Of a DNA stretch of 64,000 nt, positions 12,241 through 24,250 are shown in pieces. A program made the position numbers and the translations under genes. Source of the stretch: Pleomorphomonas sp. T1.2MG-36 (GTDB lineage Bacteria; Pseudomonadota; Alphaproteobacteria; Rhizobiales; Pleomorphomonadaceae); contig NZ_CATNLY010000001.1 of the NCBI RefSeq assembly GCF_950100655.1, positions 62,001-126,000 on the forward strand, given 5' to 3'. Under the pieces are notes generated by a model. That model ran no database searches, was not told the origin of the DNA, and saw nothing but the letters and a program-made list of their open reading frames with translations. Numbering within the stretch: position 1 is the stretch's first letter; every line of letters starts with the position of its first letter.

Positions 12241-13464
12241 TCAGGCCGTCGCCGACACGAGTTGGGCGATCTCTCCACGCTTTGCCGTGATCTGCTTGGG
12301 CGCAGGCTCCCTGCGATAGACAGCAATGCGGTCGCGACCATCGCTCTTCGCCTTGTAGAGAGCAACGTCGGCCGCACCGTGCAGCGTCTCGTAATTCGAC
12401 CCGACCTCGGCGACATCGGCAACCCCGATGCTGACCGTTATGCGAAGCTGGCCACTGGCCGTGCTGAGCGCGAAGGCTTGGGTGAGCCGACGAATGTCTT
12501 CTGCCAGGGCCGCCGCCGTCGCGGCGTTGCCGTCGGGCAGAAACAGGGCGAACTCTTCGCCTCCGATCCGGGCGGCGACGGCACGTTGGGGCGTTGCCAT
12601 TGCGAGAATGTTGGCGAATTCGACGAGCGCCCGGTCGCCGGTCAGATGGCCGTGGGTATCGTTGACGCTCTTGAAGTGATCGAGATCGAACAGGATCATG
12701 GCGCCGCGCGCGGGGGAACTCTCCAGATGCGACAGAACCTCGCCCAGGAAGCGCCTGCGGTTGGCCAGACCGGTCAGTCCGTCCGTCTCGGCTGCGACAC
12801 GAAACCGTCTTTCCGACCGTTGCCCCACCAGCGCGAACTGCAAGAGGCCCAGGAAAACAACGAAGCCGATCGATCCGATCAGCGTCAGGACGACGGGCGT
12901 GCCCGAGGGCAGGGTGTCGGTGTTGGCATCGAGCGGATAGATCAGCAAATGAATGGTGCGGGCGATCAACAGGGCCTGCTGGACCGCGATGGCTGCCACC
13001 GTAAGCGATAGTGACGGCAAGGGTTCCTTACGCCTGTGCTCGACAAGATCGCGGATGATGGCAAGAAGATAGACGGACTGAGCGACCGAAACCGCGTGTG
13101 TTCTGAGATTGATGTCGGCAAAGAGCTTGTGGTGGCAGGCGAACGCTAGCCAGGCAAGCCCTCCGAGCAAGGCCAGAAACCGATCGTGACGGCCGATCTT
13201 CCCGATGAAACGCCGATAGCCGAACCACACGAGACCAACGGCCACCAACAAGAGAGCGTTGCTGACGACGATCGACAGAAATCCCGGGATCACTCCTCTG
13301 AGGCCGACCATGACCATGGCAAGCGTGCAGAGCCCGTAGGCGACACCCCAGAGCGGAACGCTGATCTCGTTTCTGACGCCGCGCCAAATCAGAAGATGGC
13401 TCGTTGAGACGCAGGCGCCGGCTACCGCGGCTGCGATCAGCAGGGATGGCACATGAAGCAGCAT
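12241..13464 (-). CDS. Membrane diguanylate cyclase (GGEEF signature, no I-site)
   Basis: 407-residue protein with an N-terminal membrane region of about six or seven helices and a C-terminal GGDEF domain that would make cyclic di-GMP from two GTP. The active signature is intact (RIGGEEFALFLPDG), as is the LTGLANRR start of the domain. At the inhibitory-site position five residues before GGEEF the sequence is PQRA rather than RxxD, so product inhibition is probably absent. ATG 13464 is preferred over a TTG start at 13503. It is a paralogue of the protein at 17563-18771 on the far side of mfd: both share an N-terminal segment of the type NAxLxxAxGLxWxG. Confidence 0.88.
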   Translation of the reverse strand: MLLHVPSLLIAAAVAGACVSTSHLLIWRGVRNEISVPLWGVAYGLCTLAMVMVGLRGVIPGFLSIVVSNALLLVAVGLVWFGYRRFIGKIGRHDRFLALLGGLAWLAFACHHKLFADINLRTHAVSVAQSVYLLAIIRDLVEHRRKEPLPSLSLTVAAIAVQQALLIARTIHLLIYPLDANTDTLPSGTPVVLTLIGSIGFVVFLGLLQFALVGQRSERRFRVAAETDGLTGLANRRRFLGEVLSHLESSPARGAMILFDLDHFKSVNDTHGHLTGDRALVEFANILAMATPQRAVAARIGGEEFALFLPDGNAATAAALAEDIRRLTQAFALSTASGQLRITVSIGVADVAEVGSNYETLHGAADVALYKAKSDGRDRIAVYRREPAPKQITAKRGEIAQLVSATA

Positions 13465-13803
13465 GCTCACGACAGGATCCTCTTCGGCGTCGACCGACGA
13501 CAAATCGTCCCAGAGGCGGGACGAACCTTGACCGTGTTTTATAGGGTCATTGTTATGCGGATTGCCTAAAGGATATGGAAAAGTACGAGGTTTGCTGAAG
13601 AATGCGTGAACGGAATGGACGCCACCACGTCGCCATAGGCCCCCAATAGGATGTCTTTCGGGTGGTCGCTTGAGCCAAATTGCGATTGGAAATTTGCTAA
13701 CCCATTGGAATTTAATGATTTATTGTTCCGTCTCGGGGTTTTCTTTTGCCGTTGGATGCTTTAGAAGATCACGTTTCCTCCCCTGAGCCGATATCCCTCC
13801 GCC
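13465..13803. other. 339-bp intergenic region, diguanylate cyclase / mfd
   Basis: Divergent spacer, noticeably more AT-rich than its surroundings, especially 13660-13750. It must contain the promoters of both flanking genes, but no -35/-10 pair stands out convincingly; TATAAA on the minus strand near 13543 is the best -10-like element for the cyclase. No small ORF with a ribosome binding site, RNA gene or long inverted repeat was recognised. Confidence 0.4.
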
Positions 13804-17439
<3,636 letters not shown>

Positions 17440-17562
17440 CCTTGGGCAATATTGGAAATTCTTGGTCCGGAACCTTGAATCCTACACTTTTCTGACACAA
17501 TCGAGTATTGAAATGGCTCTCTCCGAGAGGTGACCCCGCTGTTCAATGGCGTGGAGGTCGTC

Positions 17563-18771
17563 ATGGCCGAGCTGATCAACGTTTCGACCCTGTTATTGAT
17601 CGGCGTGCTGGGCGGTATGACCGCGGGCACGACGTTTGGTTTTATTTGGCTGACGGAACGGCGGACCTTCGCCCTGGCCGTCTGGGCGGCTTCCCTTTGG
17701 TTCGGGGCCATTGCCTGTGCGTTCTACATCTTGCGACCGGTCGTGCCCGACTGGACTTCGGTTCTGTTCGGCAATGCCATGCTGGCTTTCGCCTATGGCC
17801 TGATCTGGCTCGGCTTCCAACTGTTCGAGGGCTGTCGGCCCGTGGTCTGGAAGGCGGTCATCGGCGCGGTCGCCTGGCTTCCATTTGCCGCCGTCCCCTT
17901 CCTTCGCGACGAACCCGCGCTGCATGGGGCTTTGGCCGCGTCGGTAATGGCCATCTATTCGTTGGCGATCGCCTGGAAGCTGCTGCAACGCCGACGCATC
18001 GAGCCGCTGCCGGCTCGCTTGCCCACCGCCGCGCTGTTCGCGGCCCACGGGACGCTCTACGCGCTGCGGGTGCCGCTGCTGGTGATCGCTCCCGATTTTG
18101 GCTTGGGCGCGGCGTTCGACCAGTCGCCACTGTTCATCTTCGGTGTGCTGGAAGCGCTGCTTTTCACCCTGTTCCTCGTCGTGGCCATGCTGACCTTGCT
18201 CGCTCAGCGCGATGCTCGGTTTCATAGGAAATCGGCGGACATGGATGCGCTGACCGGTTTGCCCAATCGGATGACGTTTTTCAGGGCCGCGGAGGCGTTA
18301 TTGCAAGGCGGCGGTGAGCGCGGCGTGCTGATGGTGTTCGATCTCGATCACTTCCGGTTCGTCAACGACCGTTTCGGCCGGGAAGAAGGCGATCGGGCGC
18401 TGAAGGCGTTTGCCCAGGTCCTGCACCGCGAGGTGCGGTCGCCCGACATCGTCGCGCGGGTTGGCGATGAGGAGTTCGCCCTGTTCATGCCATCGATCAG
18501 GCTCGATGTCGGCTTGTCGATCGCCGAGTATCTTTGCCGGCGGACCGAGGAACTCAGGCTTCTGACCGAAAGCGGCGAGCATGTGCCGCTGACCACCAGC
18601 GCGGGTGTGGCGGCGGTGGCCGACGTTGGTGCCGACATCGGTTCCCTGATGGTGGCTGCCGATGCGGCGCTGACCGAGGCAAAGCGCGTTGGGCGCAATC
18701 GGTGCCGCGCCTATCGCGCGTCGTCCACCATGCACGACCGAATGGTGGACGATTGGCTCAAGGCTGGCTGA
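17563..18771 (+). CDS. Membrane GGDEF-domain protein with degenerate GDEEF signature and intact I-site
   Basis: 402-residue protein with about six or seven N-terminal membrane helices and a C-terminal GGDEF fold starting at MDALTGLPNRMTFF. The catalytic signature reads GDEEF instead of GG(D/E)EF, so the second glycine is lost and cyclase activity is doubtful. Nine residues before it an RSPD matches the RxxD inhibitory site at the canonical five-residue spacing, so it may bind cyclic di-GMP as a receptor. The ATG at 17563 follows GGAGG at good spacing and is preferred over a GTG at 17530. It is paralogous to the cyclase at 12241-13464. Confidence 0.85.
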   Translation: MAELINVSTLLLIGVLGGMTAGTTFGFIWLTERRTFALAVWAASLWFGAIACAFYILRPVVPDWTSVLFGNAMLAFAYGLIWLGFQLFEGCRPVVWKAVIGAVAWLPFAAVPFLRDEPALHGALAASVMAIYSLAIAWKLLQRRRIEPLPARLPTAALFAAHGTLYALRVPLLVIAPDFGLGAAFDQSPLFIFGVLEALLFTLFLVVAMLTLLAQRDARFHRKSADMDALTGLPNRMTFFRAAEALLQGGGERGVLMVFDLDHFRFVNDRFGREEGDRALKAFAQVLHREVRSPDIVARVGDEEFALFMPSIRLDVGLSIAEYLCRRTEELRLLTESGEHVPLTTSAGVAAVADVGADIGSLMVAADAALTEAKRVGRNRCRAYRASSTMHDRMVDDWLKAG

Positions 18772-18784
18772 GGGAGCGTTCGGG

Positions 18785-19855
18785 CTATTGGGCCTGGATT
18801 GCTTTCGGCCGGACCGCCATGGTGCCGAGCAGCAGCGCGACGTAGGCCACGATGGCCGCGATGGTCAGCCATGCCGGGCAATGCAGCCTTTCGGTGGCCT
18901 CCATGGCATCGAAGGCGATGCGCAGGCCGATCGCCAATTGCAGCAGGACCGCCGGCAGATACAAAATCGGCACATAGCGAACCGGAGCGCCGGTGACGGC
19001 CGGCAGAATGATCGGCGCGTGGGCGAACACCATGGACAGGATGAAGCCCACGGCTATGGCGTGGATGGCGGCATCGTGACCGTAAAGGGCCTCGCCCGGC
19101 GGCAGCAGCGTCAGGCTCGCGGCGGCAACGATCAACCAGCCATAACCGCAGATCAACAGCAGGGCGGAGAAGCGCGCAAAGCCCTTGGTGCGGACGGTGC
19201 GGAGCGCAATGTCCTCCCTGAGTAGCCAAAGCGCGATGCCGGCCAGCGCCACGGAAAGAAGCGTCGAGCCGTTCCATGGCTGTCCCAGTCCGAGCGCCAG
19301 GGCGAACAGCGCCACGAGCAGAACCAGTAGGCCACGGGCGGCCAGCGTCGGTCTGAGCAGGCGCGACAGTTCGATCCGCTCGGCGACGACGGTCAGGATG
19401 AGGAAGCCGAGCCAGACATAACCGACTTCCGGCAGCGTGCGGCCGAGCATCCAGAACAGGGTGCCGAGCGGCCATAGCGCAGCGGCTGCCGTCATCAGCC
19501 CGGTGAACAATGTCGGCAGCTTCCACGTGGCCAGGCCGGTCAGCAGCGTCAGCCCCAGGCCGGCAACGAGAAACAGCGGCGCCGTCGCCTCGGCATAGCC
19601 TGACAGCAGCAGAACGGCCCCGGCCGCCGACATGGCGGGGACCAGCAGTGCCGCGAGGCGCCCGTCGGCGACCGCCCTTTCAAGTGAGATCAGGGTGCCG
19701 AAGAAGCCGGAGGCCATGATCGCCCCGTGCATGTCCGCCGTATCGCCGACCGGGGCGACGACGCCCAATCGGGCGAGACCGCCGGTGAGACCGGCGATCA
19801 GCGACGCCGCAGCCGTCACGGCGAGGACGATGCGGAGAAGCGGGGTGAGTTTCAT
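18785..19855 (-). CDS. NnrS-like polytopic membrane protein
   Basis: Hydrophobic 356-residue protein with about twelve membrane segments. Histidines at helix edges (MHGAIMASGFFGTLISLERA near the N-terminus, and DAAIHAIAVGFILSMVFAH further on) resemble the haem- and copper-linked NnrS family of nitric oxide stress proteins. The ATG at 19855 follows GGAG at correct spacing. It is the third gene of a leftward DUF2249-DUF59-membrane protein group behind an NnrR-type box. The NnrS assignment is by resemblance in the histidine motifs and context; sequence search would be needed to confirm it. Confidence 0.7.
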   Translation of the reverse strand: MKLTPLLRIVLAVTAAASLIAGLTGGLARLGVVAPVGDTADMHGAIMASGFFGTLISLERAVADGRLAALLVPAMSAAGAVLLLSGYAEATAPLFLVAGLGLTLLTGLATWKLPTLFTGLMTAAAALWPLGTLFWMLGRTLPEVGYVWLGFLILTVVAERIELSRLLRPTLAARGLLVLLVALFALALGLGQPWNGSTLLSVALAGIALWLLREDIALRTVRTKGFARFSALLLICGYGWLIVAAASLTLLPPGEALYGHDAAIHAIAVGFILSMVFAHAPIILPAVTGAPVRYVPILYLPAVLLQLAIGLRIAFDAMEATERLHCPAWLTIAAIVAYVALLLGTMAVRPKAIQAQ

Positions 19856-19906
19856 GGGGGACTCCACGGAATATTCGGAAGAGGCGGCCGCTGGACGGCT
19901 TGGTCC

Positions 19907-20257
19907 TCAGCGCCCGAACAGGCCGGCGGCGAACTTCGACACCGCCGCTTCGAACCGTGACGGCTGGCGCTCGAAGCGGGAGCGAACGGCCGGATCGGCG
20001 AGCTCCGGCGACCATACGGCGGCCTTGTCGATGGTGACGCTGACGGTCCAGCCGGTTCCGACGACACGTTCCACGGCGGCGCGGGCGTTTTCTGCGATCA
20101 GGCTGCCGAGCGGGCAGGTTGGCGTCGTCATCATCAGTTCGACGGTGACGGAGCCTTCGCCGATATCGAGGCGACGGACAAGGCCGAGGGAGACGATATC
20201 GATGCCGAGTTCGGGGTCGTCGACGGTCGCGAGGGCGGCGAGGATCTCTGGCTTCAT
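19907..20257 (-). CDS. DUF59 / MIP18-family protein (SufT/PaaD-like metal-sulfur cluster factor)
   Basis: 116-residue protein whose first 90 residues form a DUF59 domain (DDPELGIDIVSLGLVRRLDI, then MMTTPTCPLGSLI with the single conserved cysteine). This family assists iron-sulfur cluster assembly or delivery. The C-terminal 25 residues (RFERQPSRFEAAVSKFAAG) are an extension. A GGAG site precedes the ATG, and only three bases separate it from the upstream DUF2249 gene. The partnership with DUF2249 and NnrS-like genes points to a role in nitrogen oxide metabolism or its repair, by inference. Confidence 0.85.
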   Translation of the reverse strand: MKPEILAALATVDDPELGIDIVSLGLVRRLDIGEGSVTVELMMTTPTCPLGSLIAENARAAVERVVGTGWTVSVTIDKAAVWSPELADPAVRSRFERQPSRFEAAVSKFAAGLFGR

Positions 20258-20260
20258 GGC

Positions 20261-20506
20261 TTATCTCCGGGTCAATCGGATGCGCCAGATCTCCGGGCCT
20301 TGTTCCAGATAGTCCCAGCCGAAACCGACCAGGGTCCGTTCTTCGAAGTGCTGGCGCAGCGGCACCGGATCGAAGTTGTTGATGATCTCCATCGACTGCC
20401 CCGGCTCAAGGGCGTCGAAACTCTCGATGATGGTGGCGCGGCGCAGCTCGCAGGGCAGGCGGCGCACGTCGAGTGTGCTGACGGGGGTGATCGTATCAAG
20501 GGACAT
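20261..20506 (-). CDS. DUF2249 domain protein (TusA-like fold)
   Basis: 81-residue protein made of one DUF2249 domain (LDVRRLPCELRRATIIESFD and PVPLRQHFEERT), a small fold related to TusA sulfur carriers, with a single cysteine in the RRLPCELR loop. DUF2249 proteins are frequent beside denitrification and haemerythrin genes. The ATG at 20506 is chosen over 20521 because GGAGAG lies seven bases before it and would otherwise be inside the coding region. It is the first gene of the three-gene leftward operon. Confidence 0.83.
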   Translation of the reverse strand: MSLDTITPVSTLDVRRLPCELRRATIIESFDALEPGQSMEIINNFDPVPLRQHFEERTLVGFGWDYLEQGPEIWRIRLTRR

Positions 20507-20563
20507 CGGAGGGCTCTCCATTGTTTGTAGCCCGAACGTTACCCCCAGGTCGGATCGCGCTCG

Positions 20564-20577
20564 TTGTTGCGTCGCAA
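20564..20577 (-). promoter_or_regulatory. NnrR/Crp-Fnr-type operator
   Basis: On the minus strand TTGCGACGCAACAA matches TTGCG-N4-CACAA, the NnrR box described for nitric-oxide-controlled genes in Rhodobacter, at nine of ten defined positions. It also satisfies the general Crp/Fnr pattern TTG-N8-CAA. It stands about 58 bases upstream of the DUF2249 start codon, a suitable place for activation. No nnrR gene is in the window. Confidence 0.6.
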
Positions 20578-20589
20578 ACTTTATCCATG

Positions 20590-20620
20590 GAAACGCAAAC
20601 GGCGCCCCGGAGGGCGCCGT
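20590..20620 (-). terminator. Rho-independent terminator of fucO
   Basis: A GC-rich hairpin with arms ACGGCGCC/GGCGCCGT at 20599-20620 is followed on the minus strand by TTGCGTTT. It begins about 25 bases after the fucO stop and separates fucO from the downstream NnrR-type box and operon. Confidence 0.8.
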
Positions 20621-20645
20621 CAGCCTGCTTCGGCAGATCAGATCC

Positions 20646-21797
20646 TCAGAGGATCGATCTGTAGAGTGCCTCGATTTCCGGGATGCTGGTATCGCGGGGA
20701 TTGCCGCCGGTGCAGACGTCGGCGAAGGCCGCCTCTGCGAGCGCCGGAATGTCCTCGGCCTTGACGCCGACTTCCGAAAGCTTGGCGGGAATGCCGACGT
20801 CCTTCGAAAGCGTCTCCACCGCCGTCACCGCCGCCTTGCGCGCCTCGGCGATCGACATGGCCTCGGTGCCCTTGACGCCGAGGGCGGCGGCGATCGCCCG
20901 GTACTTCTCGCCCGTGTAGTCGGCGTTGTAGGCCATCAGCGTCGGCAAGAGCACCGCGTTGGCGACGCCGTGCGGCGTGTTGTAGAAGGCGCCGAGCGGA
21001 TGGGCCATGCCGTGCACAAGGCCAAGACCGACGTTGGAGAAGCCCATGCCGGCGACATACTGGCCGAGCGCCATGTCCTCGACGCCCTTGGCATCGCCCG
21101 CGCAGGAGGCGCGCAGCGACCGGCCGATGATCTCGATCGCCTTGATGTGCAGCGCGTCGGACAGCTCCCAGGCGCCTTTGGTGATGTAGCCCTCGATGGC
21201 ATGCGTCAGCGCGTCCATGCCGGTGGCGGCCTTGAGCGGCGTCGGCATGGTGGCCATCAGCTCGCTGTCGATGATGGCGACCACGGGAATGTCATGCGGG
21301 TCGACGCAGACGAACTTGCGGCGCTTCTCCTCGTCGGTGATGACGTAGTTGATGGTCACCTCGGCGGCGGTGCCTGCGGTGGTGGCCAGCGCGATGATCG
21401 GCACCGACGGTTTCCGGGTGGGGGCGACGCCTTCGAGGCTGCGCACGTCGGAGAACTCGGGATTGTTGGTGATGATGCCGATCGCCTTGGCGGTATCCTG
21501 CGGCGAGCCGCCGCCGATGGCGACGAGATAGTCGGCCTTGGCCTTGGCGAAGGCGGCGACGCCTTCCTTGACGACGCCGATGGTCGGGTTGGGCATCACC
21601 TTGTCGAACAGCTCGTAGGCGAGGCCGGCCGCATCCATCAGGCCGGTCACCTTGGCCACCGTGCCTGCCTTCACCAGCACCGCGTCGGTGACCACCAGCG
21701 CCTTCTTGTAGCCACGGCGCTTCACCTCGCCCACCAGCTCGGCGCGAGCGCCGGCGCCGAAATAGGACGTCTCGTTGAGAATCATGCGATGGGACAT
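20646..21797 (-). CDS. fucO: Iron-containing alcohol dehydrogenase, lactaldehyde reductase (FucO-like)
   Basis: Group III NAD-dependent alcohol dehydrogenase of 383 residues, one more than E. coli FucO. The NAD-binding loop GGGSPQDTAKAIGI and the iron-ligand regions MDALTHAIEGY and HGMAHPLGAFYNTPHG are intact. The likely reaction is reduction of L-lactaldehyde to 1,2-propanediol or related short diol/aldehyde conversions. It is preceded by a consensus AGGAGG site and followed by a terminator, so it is a single-gene unit. No fucose or rhamnose genes are nearby; the true substrate may be another short alcohol. Confidence 0.9.
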   Translation of the reverse strand: MSHRMILNETSYFGAGARAELVGEVKRRGYKKALVVTDAVLVKAGTVAKVTGLMDAAGLAYELFDKVMPNPTIGVVKEGVAAFAKAKADYLVAIGGGSPQDTAKAIGIITNNPEFSDVRSLEGVAPTRKPSVPIIALATTAGTAAEVTINYVITDEEKRRKFVCVDPHDIPVVAIIDSELMATMPTPLKAATGMDALTHAIEGYITKGAWELSDALHIKAIEIIGRSLRASCAGDAKGVEDMALGQYVAGMGFSNVGLGLVHGMAHPLGAFYNTPHGVANAVLLPTLMAYNADYTGEKYRAIAAALGVKGTEAMSIAEARKAAVTAVETLSKDVGIPAKLSEVGVKAEDIPALAEAAFADVCTGGNPRDTSIPEIEALYRSIL

Positions 21798-21875
21798 GCT
21801 CTATCCTCCTGAGGCCGCGTTTGCCGGCCCACCGACGACCGCGACGGTGGAGGGCATCAGTTGGCCGGCGCCGTG

Positions 21876-21907
21876 AAAAATGCCTTCAGCACGGAAATCT
21901 GCTGAGG
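21876..21907 (-). terminator. Rho-independent terminator downstream of the MFS gene
   Basis: On the minus strand GCCTCAGCA and TGCTGAAGGC form a stem with one bulged base and an 8-base loop, followed by ATTTTTC. It lies about 190 bases after the stop of the MFS gene at 22100 and before the fucO promoter. The remaining 21908-22099 stretch holds nothing else recognised. Confidence 0.7.
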
Positions 21908-22099
21908 CTGAACCAAATTGAAAGGTATTGGCTGCCCCCGGCGCTCACAACCTCGCATGAACCCCTAGATTTTGATCGAATATGAGTGGTTTTGAAAAAT
22001 AAACCGCAAACCTGATGGCAGGAGTCCGCAAACCCTGCGGATGTTCCGCATGGATATCGGTCCGCAATGCGCCGATTACGGCCTACTGCATCGGAGCGA

Positions 22100-23404
22100 T
22101 CAGTCCAAGGCCTGCTGCCGGGTTTCGGTGTCGATCCTCGAAGCGGCGATCGCTGCAAGAACCAGCAATATGGCAAACAGCGCCACTGCGGCCCCAAAAC
22201 TTCGGGCGATAAGCAACGACAGAAGGGACGGCGCCAACAGGCCGCCCAGCCGCGCCATTGCTCCGGCGGCCCCCATGCCGCTCGCGCGCGCCGCCGTCGG
22301 ATAGAGCTCCGGCGTGTAGGCATAGAGAGCGCCCCATGTGCCAAGCAGCGAGAAGCTCATCAGCAGGATGGCCGTCGCGACCAGAGCAGCATTGCCGGCG
22401 ACGACGAACAGCGCACAGCCGGCCGCCGACAGCAGCAGAAAGGCAATCAGGGTCGGTTTGCGGCCTGCCCGCTCGACGCCCCACGCGGCCAGCGCGTAAC
22501 CGGGAATCTGTGCCAGCGCCACGATGACGAGGAAACCGTAGCCGCGCACGAAGCCGAAGCCCTCGCCGGCGAGGCGCGCCGGCATCCAGGTGAAGATGCC
22601 GTAGTAGCTGAGCGACACCAGGAACCATATGGCAAGCATCAGCAGCGTTCGCGCCTTCAGCGCCGGCGACAGCAGGCTGACGGCCTCGGATGTCTCGCCT
22701 GGAGCGAGCGGCTCGGAGAGCGGCGCCTTACCATTGGCTGTCAAAACGCGATCGATGACGGTGCGTGCCTCTTCGCCTCGCCCTTTGCGCAGAAGATAGA
22801 GCGGCGACTCGGGAACCATCAGGCGCAGCCAGAAGCCGACCAGGGCAGGTATGGCCGTGACGAGGAAAATGGCGCGCCAGGCGTCCGTCAATCCGGCTGA
22901 GGCCGCGGCCCAGGCGGTCAGCGCGACGACGACCGTCCCAACAGCCCAGAACGCTTCCAGCATCACCAGCCAACGCCCGCGCCGGTCCGACGGCAGGAAC
23001 TCGGCCATCATGGCATAGTCGGCCGGCAGGGTGCCGCCCACGGCCGCACCGGTCAGAAAGCGCGCGACGAGCAGCAGCTCGAAACTTGGCGCGATTACCG
23101 AAGCAAGGCCGAAGATGCCATCGCAGGCCACCGTGACCAACAGAACCCGTCGGCGGCCGATACGGTCGGCGAGCCGGCCGAACAACGCCGCGCCAATCAT
23201 CATGCCGAAGAAGAAGAGCGTACCGGTTTGCAGTGCTTCCGGCACTGAGAGATTAAAGCTGGCGGCGATCGACGGAGCCGTGAAGCCGACCGCCAGCACC
23301 TGCATGGCGTCCGCCGCCCAGACAAGGCCGAAGATGCCGAGGAGGCGCCGTTGAAACGGGCCGGTGCCGGCGTGATCAAGGGCGGAGTCGATGGCAACCG
23401 GCAT
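22100..23404 (-). CDS. MFS transporter, NiaP/sugar-porter-like
   Basis: 434-residue major facilitator with 12 predicted helices. Loop 2-3 carries the family motif GRLADRIGRRRVLL, and loop 8-9 its second-half counterpart GVERAGRKPTL. PESPLYLLRKGR after helix 6 and TPELYPTAARASGMG after helix 10 are hallmarks of the sugar/organic-acid/NiaP group. It is transcribed alone, with a palindromic element about 40 bases upstream. The substrate is not known. Confidence 0.88.
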   Translation of the reverse strand: MPVAIDSALDHAGTGPFQRRLLGIFGLVWAADAMQVLAVGFTAPSIAASFNLSVPEALQTGTLFFFGMMIGAALFGRLADRIGRRRVLLVTVACDGIFGLASVIAPSFELLLVARFLTGAAVGGTLPADYAMMAEFLPSDRRGRWLVMLEAFWAVGTVVVALTAWAAASAGLTDAWRAIFLVTAIPALVGFWLRLMVPESPLYLLRKGRGEEARTVIDRVLTANGKAPLSEPLAPGETSEAVSLLSPALKARTLLMLAIWFLVSLSYYGIFTWMPARLAGEGFGFVRGYGFLVIVALAQIPGYALAAWGVERAGRKPTLIAFLLLSAAGCALFVVAGNAALVATAILLMSFSLLGTWGALYAYTPELYPTAARASGMGAAGAMARLGGLLAPSLLSLLIARSFGAAVALFAILLVLAAIAASRIDTETRQQALD

Positions 23405-23439
23405 GACGGCACCTCAAGTCGAGGATTGGTATTCTCTTT

Positions 23440-23457
23440 CTTAGACTAAAGTCTGAG
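23440..23457. promoter_or_regulatory. Inverted repeat upstream of MFS gene
   Basis: CTTAGACT-AA-AGTCTGAG is an 18-bp palindrome with one mismatched pair, 36 bases upstream of the MFS start codon. Its core ACTAAAGT recurs about 100 bp away at 23547-23554. It is a plausible operator for a regulator not present in the window. Confidence 0.5.
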
Positions 23458-23544
23458 AGAGGAAAACCGAACGTTTACCGAACCTGCAACTTCCATTGCC
23501 CGCCCAAAGCGCGCGCGACTTCGTGATCGCGCGAAGGGTGACTA

Positions 23545-23559
23545 ATACTAAAGTAGTAT
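23545..23559. promoter_or_regulatory. Second inverted repeat with ACTAAAGT core
   Basis: ATACTA-AAG-TAGTAT has perfect 6-bp arms and contains the same ACTAAAGT octamer as the palindrome at 23440. It lies 46 bases before the start of the small ORF at 23606, in the divergent spacer between that ORF and the MFS gene. Confidence 0.45.
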
Positions 23560-23605
23560 GGTATGGCTCTGCCAACGAGTTTGACGACCAAGGTGAGAGG
23601 GGATC

Positions 23606-23758
23606 ATGAGCGATTTGTCACAGGACGCGGTCAAGTGTCCGTTCATCCGGTGCCGCCATCCGGTACCACGGGCCTGGAGCGAAGGATGCGCCTCAAGCTG
23701 CTTTCTTCTGCGCAAGGATCGTCGGCGGATTACCGTTCGCCATACCTACGACTTCTAG
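23606..23758 (+). CDS. Unrecognised small protein, 50 residues, cysteine-containing
   Basis: I do not recognise this ORF. It encodes 50 residues beginning MSDLSQDAVKCPFIRC and rich in Arg and Cys: four cysteines in a CxxxxC ... CxxxC arrangement (CPFIRC and CASSC). GAGAGGGG lies five bases before the ATG, a far better ribosome binding site than that of the overlapping 82-residue reading frame from 23563. A palindromic element precedes it and a hairpin with a short T-tract follows at 23821-23848, so it has the look of a complete short transcription unit. The cysteine spacing could bind a metal, but the ORF could also be chance. Confidence 0.4.
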   Translation: MSDLSQDAVKCPFIRCRHPVPRAWSEGCASSCFLLRKDRRRITVRHTYDF

Positions 23759-23820
23759 CCGGCAGCTCCGGGCGTCCTCCGAGGGAACATCCGGACCAGA
23801 GCGTGAGATGAGAGTTGAGC

Positions 23821-23848
23821 AAAGGCTTCGGTGATTGCCGGAGCCTTT
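23821..23848. terminator. Bidirectional hairpin terminator between small ORF and tRNA-Lys
   Basis: AAAGGCTTCGG and CCGGAGCCTTT pair over 11 bp (one G-T wobble) around a 6-base loop. The A and T ends allow it to act in both directions: for the small ORF on the plus strand and for tRNA-Lys on the minus strand, whose 3' end is about 50 bases away. Confidence 0.6.
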
Positions 23849-23900
23849 GTCGTATGACGTGGAGGTTGTCCCATGTCTCAGGGCCGGACAATGAGAAGAT

Positions 23901-23976
23901 TGGTGAGCGCGGTGGGATTCGAACCCACGACCCCATGATTAAAAGTCACGTGCTCTACCGACTGAGCTACGCGCTC
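23901..23976 (-). tRNA. tRNA-Lys (anticodon TTT)
   Basis: A 76-base cloverleaf on the minus strand starts GAGCGCG and ends with encoded CCA. The acceptor stem GAGCGCG/CGCGCTC is fully paired. The D-arm region TAGCTCAGTCGGTAGAGC, the anticodon loop CTTTTAA with anticodon TTT, and the T-arm GTGGG-TTCGAAT-CCCAC are all standard. It reads AAA and AAG lysine codons. No integrase or attachment-site duplication is visible beside it. Confidence 0.97.
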
Positions 23977-24250
23977 CCACCTCGATCGCAGCGGCTGGTG
24001 CCGCCTTTGCCGACTATACCTCGTGATGAGGCTGGCGCGAACGGGCTTTCACATACTCGACCGGAACCGACATGGCAACCGAGGGCAGGGCGTTTTCCGA
24101 AAGCTCCGAGGAGCCGGAGCCGCCTTCTGGTGTGACCGGGAAGGCACGGCGCCATGCCTAACGCATGGGAAGCGAACCCTGCCCGAACGGCTGTCGTTGC
24201 GCTCATGCATTGAATCGTTTTACAGCTTGTTTATCTTCCAGCGGATTCCC
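23977..24250. other. Intergenic region tRNA-Lys / MFS transporter
   Basis: About 270 bp upstream of the MFS gene and of the tRNA, so both promoters should be here. A weak CCTTC/GAAGG inverted repeat occurs around 24122-24146. No clear -35/-10 pair, small ORF with a ribosome binding site or attachment-site repeat of the tRNA 3' end was seen. Confidence 0.3.

Noticed and set aside
23563..23811. Alternative 82-residue reading frame overlapping the small ORF
   Set aside because: No ribosome binding site and no recognisable composition; the 50-residue frame at 23606 has a strong site.
23901..23976. tRNA-Lys as an integration site for a mobile element
   Set aside because: No integrase, no direct repeat of the tRNA 3' end and no change in gene type were seen around it.
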